A stretch of DNA of 5,537 nucleotides from Deltaproteobacteria bacterium (GTDB lineage: Bacteria > Desulfobacterota > Binatia > UBA9968), in assembly GCA_020027655.1 (NCBI GenBank), contig JAHKKJ010000289.1, positions 1-5,537 of the forward strand, in the 5' to 3' direction. This document shows, piece by piece, positions 1 through 5,537 of the stretch. The stretch's first letter is position 1, and each line of letters starts with the position of its first letter. A program made the translations under genes and the position numbers. The notes under the pieces are model-generated. The model was given only the letters and a program-made list of their open reading frames with translations, was not told where the DNA came from and made no database searches.

Positions 1-136
1 GGGGGTCTGACAAACAATAAGTTCCATGTTCAAAGTTCATTGATTTCGGATTCCATTCCTGCGCGTTTAAGAAACTTGTCGTCTGACGTACCGCTCCGTA
101 TCAATACTCCAACAAGACGCTCATTGGCCGGTGATC

Positions 137-160
137 CGAGGGACGATCCTCGCGTTTCTT
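137..160 (+). terminator. Weak hairpin with T-rich tail
   Basis: CGAGGG (137-142) can pair with TCCTCG (147-152), five Watson-Crick pairs plus one G-U, around a four-base loop. The sequence CGTTTCTT follows. It could end a transcript entering from the left, but the stem is short and the T-run is interrupted, so this is only a candidate. Confidence 0.18.
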
Positions 161-213
161 GGCATCTTAGTCGTTGACCTTGCTGCCTACTCTCGTGCTT
201 GTGCTCCTCCCGC

Positions 214-240
214 TTGCCAAGGTGCTTCCACTTATATAAG
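214..240 (+). promoter_or_regulatory. Possible promoter of the PhnD-like gene
   Basis: TTGCCA (214-219) could be a -35 box and TATAAG (235-240) a -10 box. The 15-bp spacer is shorter than the preferred 16-18 bp. Transcription would start near 247 and leave a leader of about 29 bases. No better pair was seen upstream of the gene by eye. Low confidence. Confidence 0.25.
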
Positions 241-270
241 ACTTCGGTGCGGTTCGAAGTCCGTGCTTCG
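241..270 (+). repeat. Nested inverted repeats before the PhnD-like start
   Basis: ACTTCG (241-246) is the perfect inverse of CGAAGT (255-260) across eight bases. CGAAG (255-259) is also the perfect inverse of CTTCG (266-270) across six bases. The middle arm can therefore pair with only one partner at a time, and the right-hand hairpin ends five bases before the ATG at 276. This may be an operator (as DNA) or a translation-controlling structure (as RNA). The repeats are seen directly; a role is inferred. Confidence 0.35.
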
Positions 271-275
271 GCCAC

Positions 276-1217
276 ATGATTATGAGGATACACGCGCGTC
301 AGCTCTCAGTCTTGCCGGCAATCGCCGCTCTGGTTTGTGGTTTCTTTGCCGCGAACGCCGCGGAGCAGGCGCCGCAGAGGGTGAAGGGTCAAACGGTCTC
401 TTTAGGAATCGTCTCCGAAATCAATCAGACGTTGATCGCCGACCATTTTAGCGATTTTGTACGCTACGTCGCACGCAAGCTCACCTCCGCATCAGACATT
501 GAGGGCAAGGTCGTGATCGCTCCCACGCCGTTTCAACTCGCCAGGCTCATGGAACAGAAGAAGGTCGATTTTTACATGGAGAGTCCCTATCCGACCTATC
601 TCGTCAATGACGTGCACGGGGTTGCGAAGTTAATGCTGAGACGTTGGAAGGGAGGGATGGCGGAATATAGAAGCCTCATTTTTACCAAGAAAAACGGCGC
701 AATAAATCGCCTCGAAGACCTCAGGGGCAAGGTCCTTGTTTTCGAAGATCCCGAATCCACTTCAGGCCACTTTTTGCCGAAGCATTTTCTGACGCGGAAG
801 GGATTCAAGTTCACCGACAAGAGCCGATTTGATCCCTATGCTTCGCCGACGGACATCGGTTACCTCTTTGCCAACTCGCAAGAAAAAGTCGTCGATTGGG
901 TGCTCACCAAAAAGGCCGCGGCCGGAGCCTTCAGTGACGACGACTATGCGAGGCTTGACGAGAAGAAAAGATCGGACATCACCATCCTGGCGGAAACGGA
1001 GCGGCTTCCACGCCACCTGCTCTCCGTCCGAAAGGATTTTGCGCCGGCGTTGGCCGACCGCCTTGAGAAGATATTGCTCTCGATGCACGAAAACGACCAG
1101 GGGCGGAAAATCTTAAAAAAGGCTGACGACACCACAAAGTTCGATCTTCTGCCGGAGGGGGATGCAGGGCTGCGCCGAAGGCTCTCGGAAATCTTTCAGT
1201 CTCCCAGGAAGAACTAA
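276..1217 (+). CDS. PhnD-family periplasmic substrate-binding protein
   Basis: This 313-residue protein resembles the phosphate/phosphite/phosphonate-binding proteins of ABC transporters (PhnD-like). It begins with a basic n-region, a hydrophobic core at about residues 10-25 and an AxA site (A26-N-A28), so signal peptidase I probably releases it to the periplasm. The Cys at 21 lies in a poor lipobox. The hallmark is EDPESTSG at 157-164: in E. coli PhnD the equivalent Ser-Thr-Ser contacts the phosphonate oxygens. An upstream segment DFYMESPYPTYL (98-109) fits the first ligand-binding strand of lobe 1. Length is normal for the family. No permease or ATPase gene is adjacent, so the ligand and even a transport role are uncertain; it could serve a distant transporter or a sensor. 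Neither ATG 276 nor ATG 282 has a clear Shine-Dalgarno sequence; starting at 282 gives a more typical signal peptide (MRIHARQ). Confidence 0.85.
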   Translation: MIMRIHARQLSVLPAIAALVCGFFAANAAEQAPQRVKGQTVSLGIVSEINQTLIADHFSDFVRYVARKLTSASDIEGKVVIAPTPFQLARLMEQKKVDFYMESPYPTYLVNDVHGVAKLMLRRWKGGMAEYRSLIFTKKNGAINRLEDLRGKVLVFEDPESTSGHFLPKHFLTRKGFKFTDKSRFDPYASPTDIGYLFANSQEKVVDWVLTKKAAAGAFSDDDYARLDEKKRSDITILAETERLPRHLLSVRKDFAPALADRLEKILLSMHENDQGRKILKKADDTTKFDLLPEGDAGLRRRLSEIFQSPRKN

Positions 1218-1253
1218 AGCAAAGATACTCGACTCAGACACTACCGTACTCGA

Positions 1254-1273
1254 AAAGGCTAAACGTTGCCTTT
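1254..1273. terminator. Symmetric hairpin between convergent genes
   Basis: AAAGGC (1254-1259) and GCCTTT (1268-1273) form a perfect six-pair stem around an eight-base loop. Read on the plus strand the stem ends in TTT; read on the minus strand it ends in TTTT. It lies 36 bases after the PhnD-like stop and just past the top6A stop, so it could terminate both transcripts. Only three G-C pairs support the stem, so it may be weak. Confidence 0.4.
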
Positions 1274-1285
1274 GTCCGCTTCACG

Positions 1286-2392
1286 CTAATCCAACCAATC
1301 CTTGTCTTTGAGCTTTTTGGGAAGGTAGCTCTTGGTCAAATATTGAAAATCTTTGTTGGCGAGGGCGTCGAGCTCGAACTTGAGACCGGTGGAGAGCATC
1401 CCTTTGATTTCATTCTGCCACTCTTTTTTCTGAAACCACTTATACTTCATGAGTTCCTTTGCCCGGTTGATGTCTTTGTCGTTGAGCTTGATGCCGACGT
1501 TGCGCGGTAGTCCGTAGCGATCGGGATCGGCGCTGGAGAACCCGATGAACTTGGCCTTGGGAATGGCCATGCGCTGGCTTTCAAACGCCAGATTGATCGA
1601 TCCCTGCTTGACGACGGAGTAGATGTAGTAGCCCCAGGGATCGTTGTCGACGAGGACATAAACAGGGAGATTGTATTCTTCGTGCAGCCTACGCGCCAGG
1701 CGCCGGACACCGCGCGGCGGCTGGCCGTTGCCCGTAAGCAGGATACAGTTGTACCTGCGCCAGAATTTGTCCTCCGAAAGGCGGTTCCACTGGGTGCCTT
1801 TTTCGACCAGGAGGACAAAATCCGCCGTGCATTTGCTGATCTGAATGTATTCCGGCTCGACGATGGAGGGAACCGAATAACCGCCTTTGCCCAGCCTGGT
1901 GCAGTCCACCCGGTCGCCGTCGTCGACCAGCACCAACGGTCCGACGACGGTACCGGAGTTCTCGGCACGCACATGGAGCTCCTCGCGCAGCGCTTCCAAC
2001 GTGACTTCAAGGTCTTCGATAAGCGGGTCGGACTCGTTCTGGCCGTCGAATGTGTTTTCGTGCGAATTCTTAATCGTGTGCTTGGTACGGTAGTAGATCT
2101 CCCGGAGAGAGGTTGTCAGGTTTGCGCGCTGGAGCTCGGCGAGAGCATCGGCCACAAGGACGGTCTGCATGAACTTCTTAGCCATGCCGACGTTGAAAAA
2201 CGTGCGCGCTTGCTTCCTGCGACCCATCTCGATGATGCCCCGCTTCTCGTTGAAATTAACGTTGGCGAGACTGCGCACGGGAATCGAAAGGGCCGGGTCC
2301 TTGCTTCTTTGCGCGGCGGTAATGACGACGTCGGCCACGCCGACGAGCTTTTTTTCCACTGCTCCGTTATTTTTTGGCTTTTTTTGCGCCAT
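1286..2392 (-). CDS. top6A: DNA topoisomerase VI subunit A (Spo11-like)
   Basis: This is the DNA-cleaving subunit of type IIB topoisomerase, 368 residues, normal for the family. The winged-helix (CAP-like) domain holds the motif TSLREIYYRTKH (94-105). By family alignment the second Tyr, Y101, is the nucleophile that attaches to the 5' DNA ends, as in Spo11. The Toprim domain follows, with E197 in LLVEKGTQW and the acidic pair D249/D251 in VDNDPWG, which bind Mg2+. The remaining C-terminal motifs (YIYSVVKQGS, ADPDRYGL) also match archaeal Top6A. The N-terminus is basic. The ATG overlaps the end of top6B by 26 bp and is preceded by AGGAAAGAGAC, an adequate Shine-Dalgarno sequence. Translation is probably coupled to top6B, giving A2B2 assembly. 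The stop is TAG. No key residue is missing, so it should be active. The closest alternative, a Spo11-type protein without a B partner, is excluded by the operon. Confidence 0.96.
   Translation of the reverse strand: MAQKKPKNNGAVEKKLVGVADVVITAAQRSKDPALSIPVRSLANVNFNEKRGIIEMGRRKQARTFFNVGMAKKFMQTVLVADALAELQRANLTTSLREIYYRTKHTIKNSHENTFDGQNESDPLIEDLEVTLEALREELHVRAENSGTVVGPLVLVDDGDRVDCTRLGKGGYSVPSIVEPEYIQISKCTADFVLLVEKGTQWNRLSEDKFWRRYNCILLTGNGQPPRGVRRLARRLHEEYNLPVYVLVDNDPWGYYIYSVVKQGSINLAFESQRMAIPKAKFIGFSSADPDRYGLPRNVGIKLNDKDINRAKELMKYKWFQKKEWQNEIKGMLSTGLKFELDALANKDFQYLTKSYLPKKLKDKDWLD
2367..2392 (-). other. top6B/top6A 26-bp overlap with A-runs
   Basis: The last eight codons and stop of top6B overlap the first codons of top6A in another frame. 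Read on the minus strand the overlap contains an A7 run (2385-2379) and an A6 run (2375-2370); another A7 run lies just inside top6A (2355-2349). The arrangement favours coupled translation. The runs could also promote polymerase or ribosome slippage, which is speculative. Confidence 0.8.
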
Positions 2393-4436
2393 GTCTCTTT
2401 CCTATCTTTTGGCTACGTTTCGCGCTTGTTCCGGCCGTTTCAAAACCTAAAGTCATTTGCTTTGCGCTCGGGGGTTGAACTTTAGCCGGGTTTTTCTTAC
2501 CCGTAGACTGGCTAGGCTTCGTTGCCTTCCTGGATTTTGCCTTCCCTTTGGGCCGTGCGGTCGCCGCGGATTCGTCCACGTCTAGCGCGAGTTCCTCCGA
2601 AGGTTCACTACCGTTCCCCTCATCACCGTTAAAAACTGGCGCATCGCCTTCGGTTCCCTCGGCGGTGACGATGATCGAATGAGGGAGACCTTCCGGGCCG
2701 CCGCCATCATGTCCCAATAATTCGTCAGTCTTCTGGCCGCCGGTCCGTTTTGAGGCGATCTTCTGCAGCTGGTCTTTGAGTTTTTCCTTAGCGAGCTTTC
2801 CACCCTTGAGGCGACTGCATGCCTCGACGACTTCGTCGATGTAGAGCTCGAAGATATTGCGCCGGCGAAATTCGCTCTTGGCGCGCTCGCGTCGTCTGAG
2901 AAATACCCCAAGCCGTCGCCCGCACTCTTGCAGGGCGAGCTTGATTTCCTTCCGGATCTCGTCGTAATCGGCGATCGCTTCCTTGGACTCGCTGGTAAAC
3001 GGCACCCAGACCGAAGCCATGTGAACGAAAATCACCATGGGGCCGGCTGGAAGAGCGCCTCGGGATTGCGGCACTCCGTAGTTGCGCCAGGTGGTATCGA
3101 GCACCGCCTTGAACGTCGCGCAGGCAGACTGCTGATAGAGCAAGGGCACGCGATTGGCATAGCGAATAACTCGGGCCAACTCGTTGTCGTCGTTTTGCTG
3201 CTCGCCTTCAGCGAGCGGGATCTTCGGATCTTCTGGTTTGTCCGGCGCGTGTTCAGGCCCCTTGCCGTAAGCCAGCCCCGCCTCGATGATGAAGGGATTG
3301 CCGCGGTAAACCGCCGGCGGCCTGGTCACCGCAGTGTAAAAATCTCCTTTGATTTGCTTGTACAGGCCATGCAGGATCGCCTTTTCGCCGATGGGCGAGA
3401 TACAGTTGCTCGGCGGCGCCATGATCTTGGTGGACTGGATCGTTTTGTAGAGCATCTCGGCGGCAGTGCCGTGAACGTTTCGGGGCCGCGTGTCCGGCGA
3501 AATCTTCGCGGCCTTGCAGATCTCCTGAGCGAGTTTGGAGGAAACCCGGCTGAAATCACTCGACAGGAAGCCCGACAACGAGTGGCTCTTGGTGTCGTGG
3601 AGCATTTTTAGCAACATGCCGAACTCGATACCGTAGGGGTGCGGCTTGATTTCACGTGGCTGAGGCGGCAGCTCTTGAATGGTACGGGGATATTCTTTGG
3701 TCTCACCCTCTGGGGTCTGGTAGACGAGCTTGACGTGCGGATTGGCAATCGCGACCTGCTCGAGATACTCGTCGACGGAAGCGCGCCCCTTCTGATAGCG
3801 TCCCTCGATTTCGAGGGTCACCTGGGTTCCACGATGGTTCTCCCAGTCGATCTGCTTTTTCTCGAGAATCCGTGGCTCGTTCTTCTTGGTATCGATCTGG
3901 ACTTCGAAGTAGTGAGCGGGCGTCCGCGCGCTGGTGCGAGAGATGATCTGTACCGGTTTTCCAGTGGTCAGTTGCGCATACATGCCCGCAGCCGATATGC
4001 CGATTCCCTGCTGCCCGCGGCTCATGCGCAGCCGATGGAATTTGGACCCGTAGAGAAGCTTCGCGAATATCGGCGGAATCTGTTGACGGACAATGCCGGG
4101 GCCGTAGTCGATCACCGTTATCCGAAACCGGTTCGCCTGGCTGGGGGACGGCGGCGCGTCCCCGTTTGAAGCCACTTCCAGCTTGACCACAACTTCGGGC
4201 AGAATGCCTGCTTCCTCACAGGCGTCGAGGGCATTGTCGACAGCTTCCTTAACGCAGGTGAGCAGTGCTTTTCTCGGATTGTCGAAGCCTAGTAAGTGAC
4301 GGTTTTTGGTAAAGAACTCGGAAACGGAAATCTCTCGCTGCCGAGCCCCCATCTCGGCCGCGGATAAAGCCACCTTCGGCTCGGGGGGCTGGGTCTCGGC
4401 CGTCGCGGCGTTGGACTTTAGCATAGGTTTAGACAT
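2367..4436 (-). CDS. top6B: DNA topoisomerase VI subunit B (GHKL ATPase)
   Basis: This is the ATP-driven clamp subunit that dimerises on ATP binding, captures the second duplex and signals to Top6A. GHKL domain: N-box KEAVDNALDA with E64 (predicted general base) and N68 (Mg2+ ligand), G1 box DYGPGI (110-115, usually DNGxGI), and G2 box RGQQGIGISAAGMY (140-153). The H2TH region covers about 275-360 and ends in the family motif APPSNCISPIGE (340-351). The transducer contains RYANRVPLLY (425-434) and WVPFTSESK (477-485), where K485 is the likely ATP gamma-phosphate-sensing lysine. At 689 residues it is longer than many archaeal versions because of a charged insert near 391-418 and a tail after about 565: acidic (593-622), then Lys-rich (628-689) with QMTLGF (660-665). 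The ATG at 4436 follows CGGAG after 11 bases. It is the first gene of the operon with top6A. Confidence 0.96.
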   Translation of the reverse strand: MSKPMLKSNAATAETQPPEPKVALSAAEMGARQREISVSEFFTKNRHLLGFDNPRKALLTCVKEAVDNALDACEEAGILPEVVVKLEVASNGDAPPSPSQANRFRITVIDYGPGIVRQQIPPIFAKLLYGSKFHRLRMSRGQQGIGISAAGMYAQLTTGKPVQIISRTSARTPAHYFEVQIDTKKNEPRILEKKQIDWENHRGTQVTLEIEGRYQKGRASVDEYLEQVAIANPHVKLVYQTPEGETKEYPRTIQELPPQPREIKPHPYGIEFGMLLKMLHDTKSHSLSGFLSSDFSRVSSKLAQEICKAAKISPDTRPRNVHGTAAEMLYKTIQSTKIMAPPSNCISPIGEKAILHGLYKQIKGDFYTAVTRPPAVYRGNPFIIEAGLAYGKGPEHAPDKPEDPKIPLAEGEQQNDDNELARVIRYANRVPLLYQQSACATFKAVLDTTWRNYGVPQSRGALPAGPMVIFVHMASVWVPFTSESKEAIADYDEIRKEIKLALQECGRRLGVFLRRRERAKSEFRRRNIFELYIDEVVEACSRLKGGKLAKEKLKDQLQKIASKRTGGQKTDELLGHDGGGPEGLPHSIIVTAEGTEGDAPVFNGDEGNGSEPSEELALDVDESAATARPKGKAKSRKATKPSQSTGKKNPAKVQPPSAKQMTLGFETAGTSAKRSQKIGKRHGAKKAKK
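2442..2459 (-). other. Clamp-binding-like peptide QMTLGF in Top6B
   Basis: Residues 660-665 of Top6B read QMTLGF inside a Lys/Ser/Pro-rich, probably disordered tail. The pattern Q-hydrophobic-x-L-x-F resembles hexapeptide beta sliding-clamp motifs of bacterial proteins (for example QLVLGL in E. coli DinB). It lacks the paired aromatics of an archaeal PCNA-binding box. Binding is inferred from pattern only. Confidence 0.4.
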
Positions 4437-4460
4437 TTCTTTTTCGGCTCCGTGTGATCA

Positions 4461-4508
4461 GGCTGCAAGTTTTGTTCGTATAGGATGAGCTCAATGGCTG
4501 GCTGCAAG
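4461..4508. repeat. 9-bp direct repeat in the top6B leader
   Basis: GGCTGCAAG occurs at 4461-4469 and again at 4500-4508, 39 bp apart, between the predicted top6B promoter and its start codon. It may be a paired protein-binding site or chance. Confidence 0.3.
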
Positions 4509-4550
4509 AAAATTCCCCGCCATGAACGAGTTCGCACTCAGTCTAACGGT

Positions 4551-4579
4551 TTGGAAAGTTGATAACCGCTGCTTATTAT
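4551..4579 (+). promoter_or_regulatory. Predicted promoter of the hydrolase gene
   Basis: TTGGAA (4551-4556, four of six matches to TTGACA) and TATTAT (4574-4579, five of six matches to TATAAT) are separated by 17 bp, the best sigma70-type pair I found upstream of the hydrolase. Start of transcription would be near 4586, leaving a leader of about 76 bases. The -10 box shares bases with the minus-strand -10 box. Confidence 0.5.
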
Positions 4580-4583
4580 ATCA
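4575..4583 (-). promoter_or_regulatory. Predicted promoter of the topoisomerase operon
   Basis: On the minus strand this reads TGATATAAT: a perfect TATAAT with an upstream TG, which is the extended -10 form that can work without a good -35 box. I found no convincing -35 hexamer at the expected place. Transcription would start near 4568, giving a top6B leader of about 130 bases. It coincides with the plus-strand -10 box. Confidence 0.5.
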
Positions 4584-4590
4584 GAGACCA

Positions 4591-4622
4591 CGATCTTTTG
4601 TACCCTTGAACGCGAGATCGCG
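4591..4622. promoter_or_regulatory. Dyad symmetry beside the divergent promoters
   Basis: CGATCT (4591-4596) is inverted at AGATCG (4615-4620), and CGCGA-GA-TCGCG (4611-4622) is a 12-bp near-palindrome. Both lie in the hydrolase leader and upstream of the minus-strand -10 box, where a repressor or activator could affect both promoters. No known operator is recognised. Confidence 0.28.
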
Positions 4623-4661
4623 TAACGATTTGTTTTTCCGAGCAGAAATGTTAGGAAACAG

Positions 4662-5516
4662 ATGATGAATTTTAGACTGGGATTATCTGTTTTGGTTGCG
4701 CTCTTTTTGTTCGCTTGTAACGGCGTGCCGGCGGTTCCGTTCAAGCAACTAAACTCCCTCGAAGGCCAGCTGACTACTCGTATTTTTTATCGTAGCGCTG
4801 GCGGTAATGTGGAAGCTTACGTCGCCCGGCCGCGGGGTGACGGGCCTTTCCCATTGGTGATTCTACTTCATGGTCACAGCCTCATAGGCAGGGGCGCCGA
4901 ACAGGTTTTGTCCACCGCCGAAGCTCTTGCGCGGGAGATTTGCTTCGCGGGCTTGGCTATCTCATTGCCAGGCTATGGTTCAACTGAAATTCCCCAAGGC
5001 TCGATTGAGGAAACGACTCGGCAGGTCGTAAAGGACGGCCTCGCGATGGCCAAGCAACTCAGCTGGGTGGATGGCGGCCATGTAATGTTTTATGGAGTTT
5101 CCCGCGGCGCCATTGTGGCGGCCGCGATGTTAAACGAAGTGGAAGGAGTGAGTGGAGCGGTGCTTTACTCGGGCGCCTATGATCTCGATATGCTCTACCG
5201 CGAAACGTCGAGTGTTTGGGTGCGAAAGTTGATTAACCCCAACGGCGACGCCAATCCAAGACTGTTGAATCTGCTTGGCGAAGCATCGAGGTGGCGAGCG
5301 CCGACGCTGATCCTGCACGGCGGCCAGGATAAGCTAATACCGGTGAACCAAGCGCTCTTGCTGCGGGATCGACTGAAAACGGTAGGAACTCCTCATCGAC
5401 TTGTGCTCTACCCGGAACAGGGCCATTTCCTGCCAAGGGCGAGCATTAGAGAACAAACCGTGAATTTTCTCAAAGAGACCACTGCTCCGGCATGCCCTTC
5501 AGGCAGCAGTTCTTGA
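4662..5516 (+). CDS. Predicted lipoprotein alpha/beta hydrolase
   Basis: This 284-residue protein has a short signal peptide ending in the lipobox LFAC, with Cys19 the likely lipidated residue, so it should be anchored on the outer side of the cytoplasmic membrane or moved to the outer membrane. The mature part is a single alpha/beta hydrolase domain of the dienelactone hydrolase / prolyl oligopeptidase-like group. LLHGHS (68-73) supplies the oxyanion-hole strand, GVSRG (145-149) the nucleophile S147, GGQDKLIP (220-227) the acid D223 and QGHFLP (253-258) the base H255, so the triad is complete. Substrate is unknown: an ester, lactone or peptide is possible. It is divergent from top6B and shares its control region. 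Two ATG codons (4662, 4665) follow AGGA (4653-4656); the second has the better eight-base spacing and the protein differs by one Met. The C-terminal PACPSGSSS adds a second Cys of unknown role. Confidence 0.85.
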   Translation: MMNFRLGLSVLVALFLFACNGVPAVPFKQLNSLEGQLTTRIFYRSAGGNVEAYVARPRGDGPFPLVILLHGHSLIGRGAEQVLSTAEALAREICFAGLAISLPGYGSTEIPQGSIEETTRQVVKDGLAMAKQLSWVDGGHVMFYGVSRGAIVAAAMLNEVEGVSGAVLYSGAYDLDMLYRETSSVWVRKLINPNGDANPRLLNLLGEASRWRAPTLILHGGQDKLIPVNQALLLRDRLKTVGTPHRLVLYPEQGHFLPRASIREQTVNFLKETTAPACPSGSSS

Positions 5517-5537
5517 CTTGGTTTTAGAGTAGTACGC

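Larger units (their letters stand above)
1..275. other. Left-end non-coding stretch
   Basis: I see no convincing gene here. Frame 1 on the plus strand is open from the window edge to a TGA at 175-177, but the peptide has no recognisable family features. A reverse-strand frame across 30-293 starts with GTG and also has no recognisable features. A GTG-started plus frame from 131 runs into the next gene in another frame and looks spurious. The stretch holds a short hairpin (137-152), a promoter-like patch (214-240) and nested inverted repeats (241-270), listed separately. Confidence 0.55.

Noticed and set aside
1..177. Plus-strand frame open from the window edge, possibly the end of an upstream gene
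   Set aside because: 58 codons without recognisable features; composition does not look protein-like, and the open length is not exceptional. Upstream sequence would be needed.
131..451. GTG-started plus-strand frame with a hydrophobic N-terminus
   Set aside because: It overlaps the PhnD-like gene by 176 bp in another frame, has no recognisable domain, and its downstream part is an out-of-frame reading of the signal-peptide region.
2367..2392. Programmed -1 ribosomal frameshift at A_AAA_AAA joining top6B to top6A
   Set aside because: The heptamer is in phase with top6B, but a -1 shift leads to the third frame, not to top6A; no classical -1 fusion is possible here.
1682..2485. Long plus-strand open frame of 267 codons
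   Set aside because: It lies antisense to top6A and the end of top6B, whose catalytic motifs are clear; a typical shadow frame in GC-rich coding DNA.
2928..3611. Plus-strand open frame of 227 codons
   Set aside because: Antisense to the well-conserved H2TH and transducer parts of top6B; no domain recognised.
4538..4744. Minus-strand frame of 68 codons covering the divergent region
   Set aside because: It starts inside the hydrolase gene on the opposite strand, runs through the predicted promoters, and shows no family features.
5493..5505. Small hairpin TGCC-N5-GGCA near the hydrolase stop as a terminator
   Set aside because: Only four pairs, inside the coding region, and not followed directly by a T-run.
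1..5537. CRISPR arrays, tRNA or rRNA genes, insertion sequences
   Set aside because: No regularly spaced repeats, cloverleaf-like or ribosomal RNA sequence, transposase motifs or terminal inverted repeats were seen.

Overview
The window (5,537 bp, moderately GC-rich) looks like chromosomal DNA of a bacterium, probably from a little-studied lineage. Bacterial signs are a type-I-secreted PhnD-like binding protein, a lipobox-bearing hydrolase, sigma70-like promoter elements and Shine-Dalgarno-like sequences. I cannot place it to a phylum from sequence alone. The centrepiece is a two-gene operon for type IIB topoisomerase (DNA topoisomerase VI), an enzyme typical of archaea and plants and only patchily found in bacteria.

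Layout from left to right. Bases 1-275 hold no convincing gene. They carry a weak promoter-like patch and short inverted repeats directly before the first gene. Bases 276-1217 (+) encode an exported PhnD-family substrate-binding protein with no transporter genes beside it. Bases 1218-1285 separate it from the convergent topoisomerase operon and contain a small symmetric hairpin that may terminate transcription from both sides. On the minus strand, top6B (4436-2367) is followed by top6A (2392-1286). The two overlap by 26 bp across A-rich runs, so translation is probably coupled. Bases 4437-4661 are a divergent control region in which -10-like boxes for the two strands lie on the same AT-rich patch. 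Bases 4662-5516 (+) encode a predicted lipoprotein alpha/beta hydrolase with a complete Ser-Asp-His triad.

Top6A carries the DNA-cleaving tyrosine and the Toprim metal-binding acids. Top6B carries the GHKL ATPase, H2TH and transducer domains. Together they should form an A2B2 enzyme that passes one duplex through another using ATP. Every key catalytic residue I can place is present, so both genes appear functional. The most interesting signal is in the long tail of Top6B: an acidic stretch, then a Lys-rich stretch containing QMTLGF, which resembles bacterial beta sliding-clamp binding peptides and suggests a link between this archaeal-type topoisomerase and the bacterial replisome. The flanking binding protein and hydrolase have no evident functional tie to the topoisomerase.
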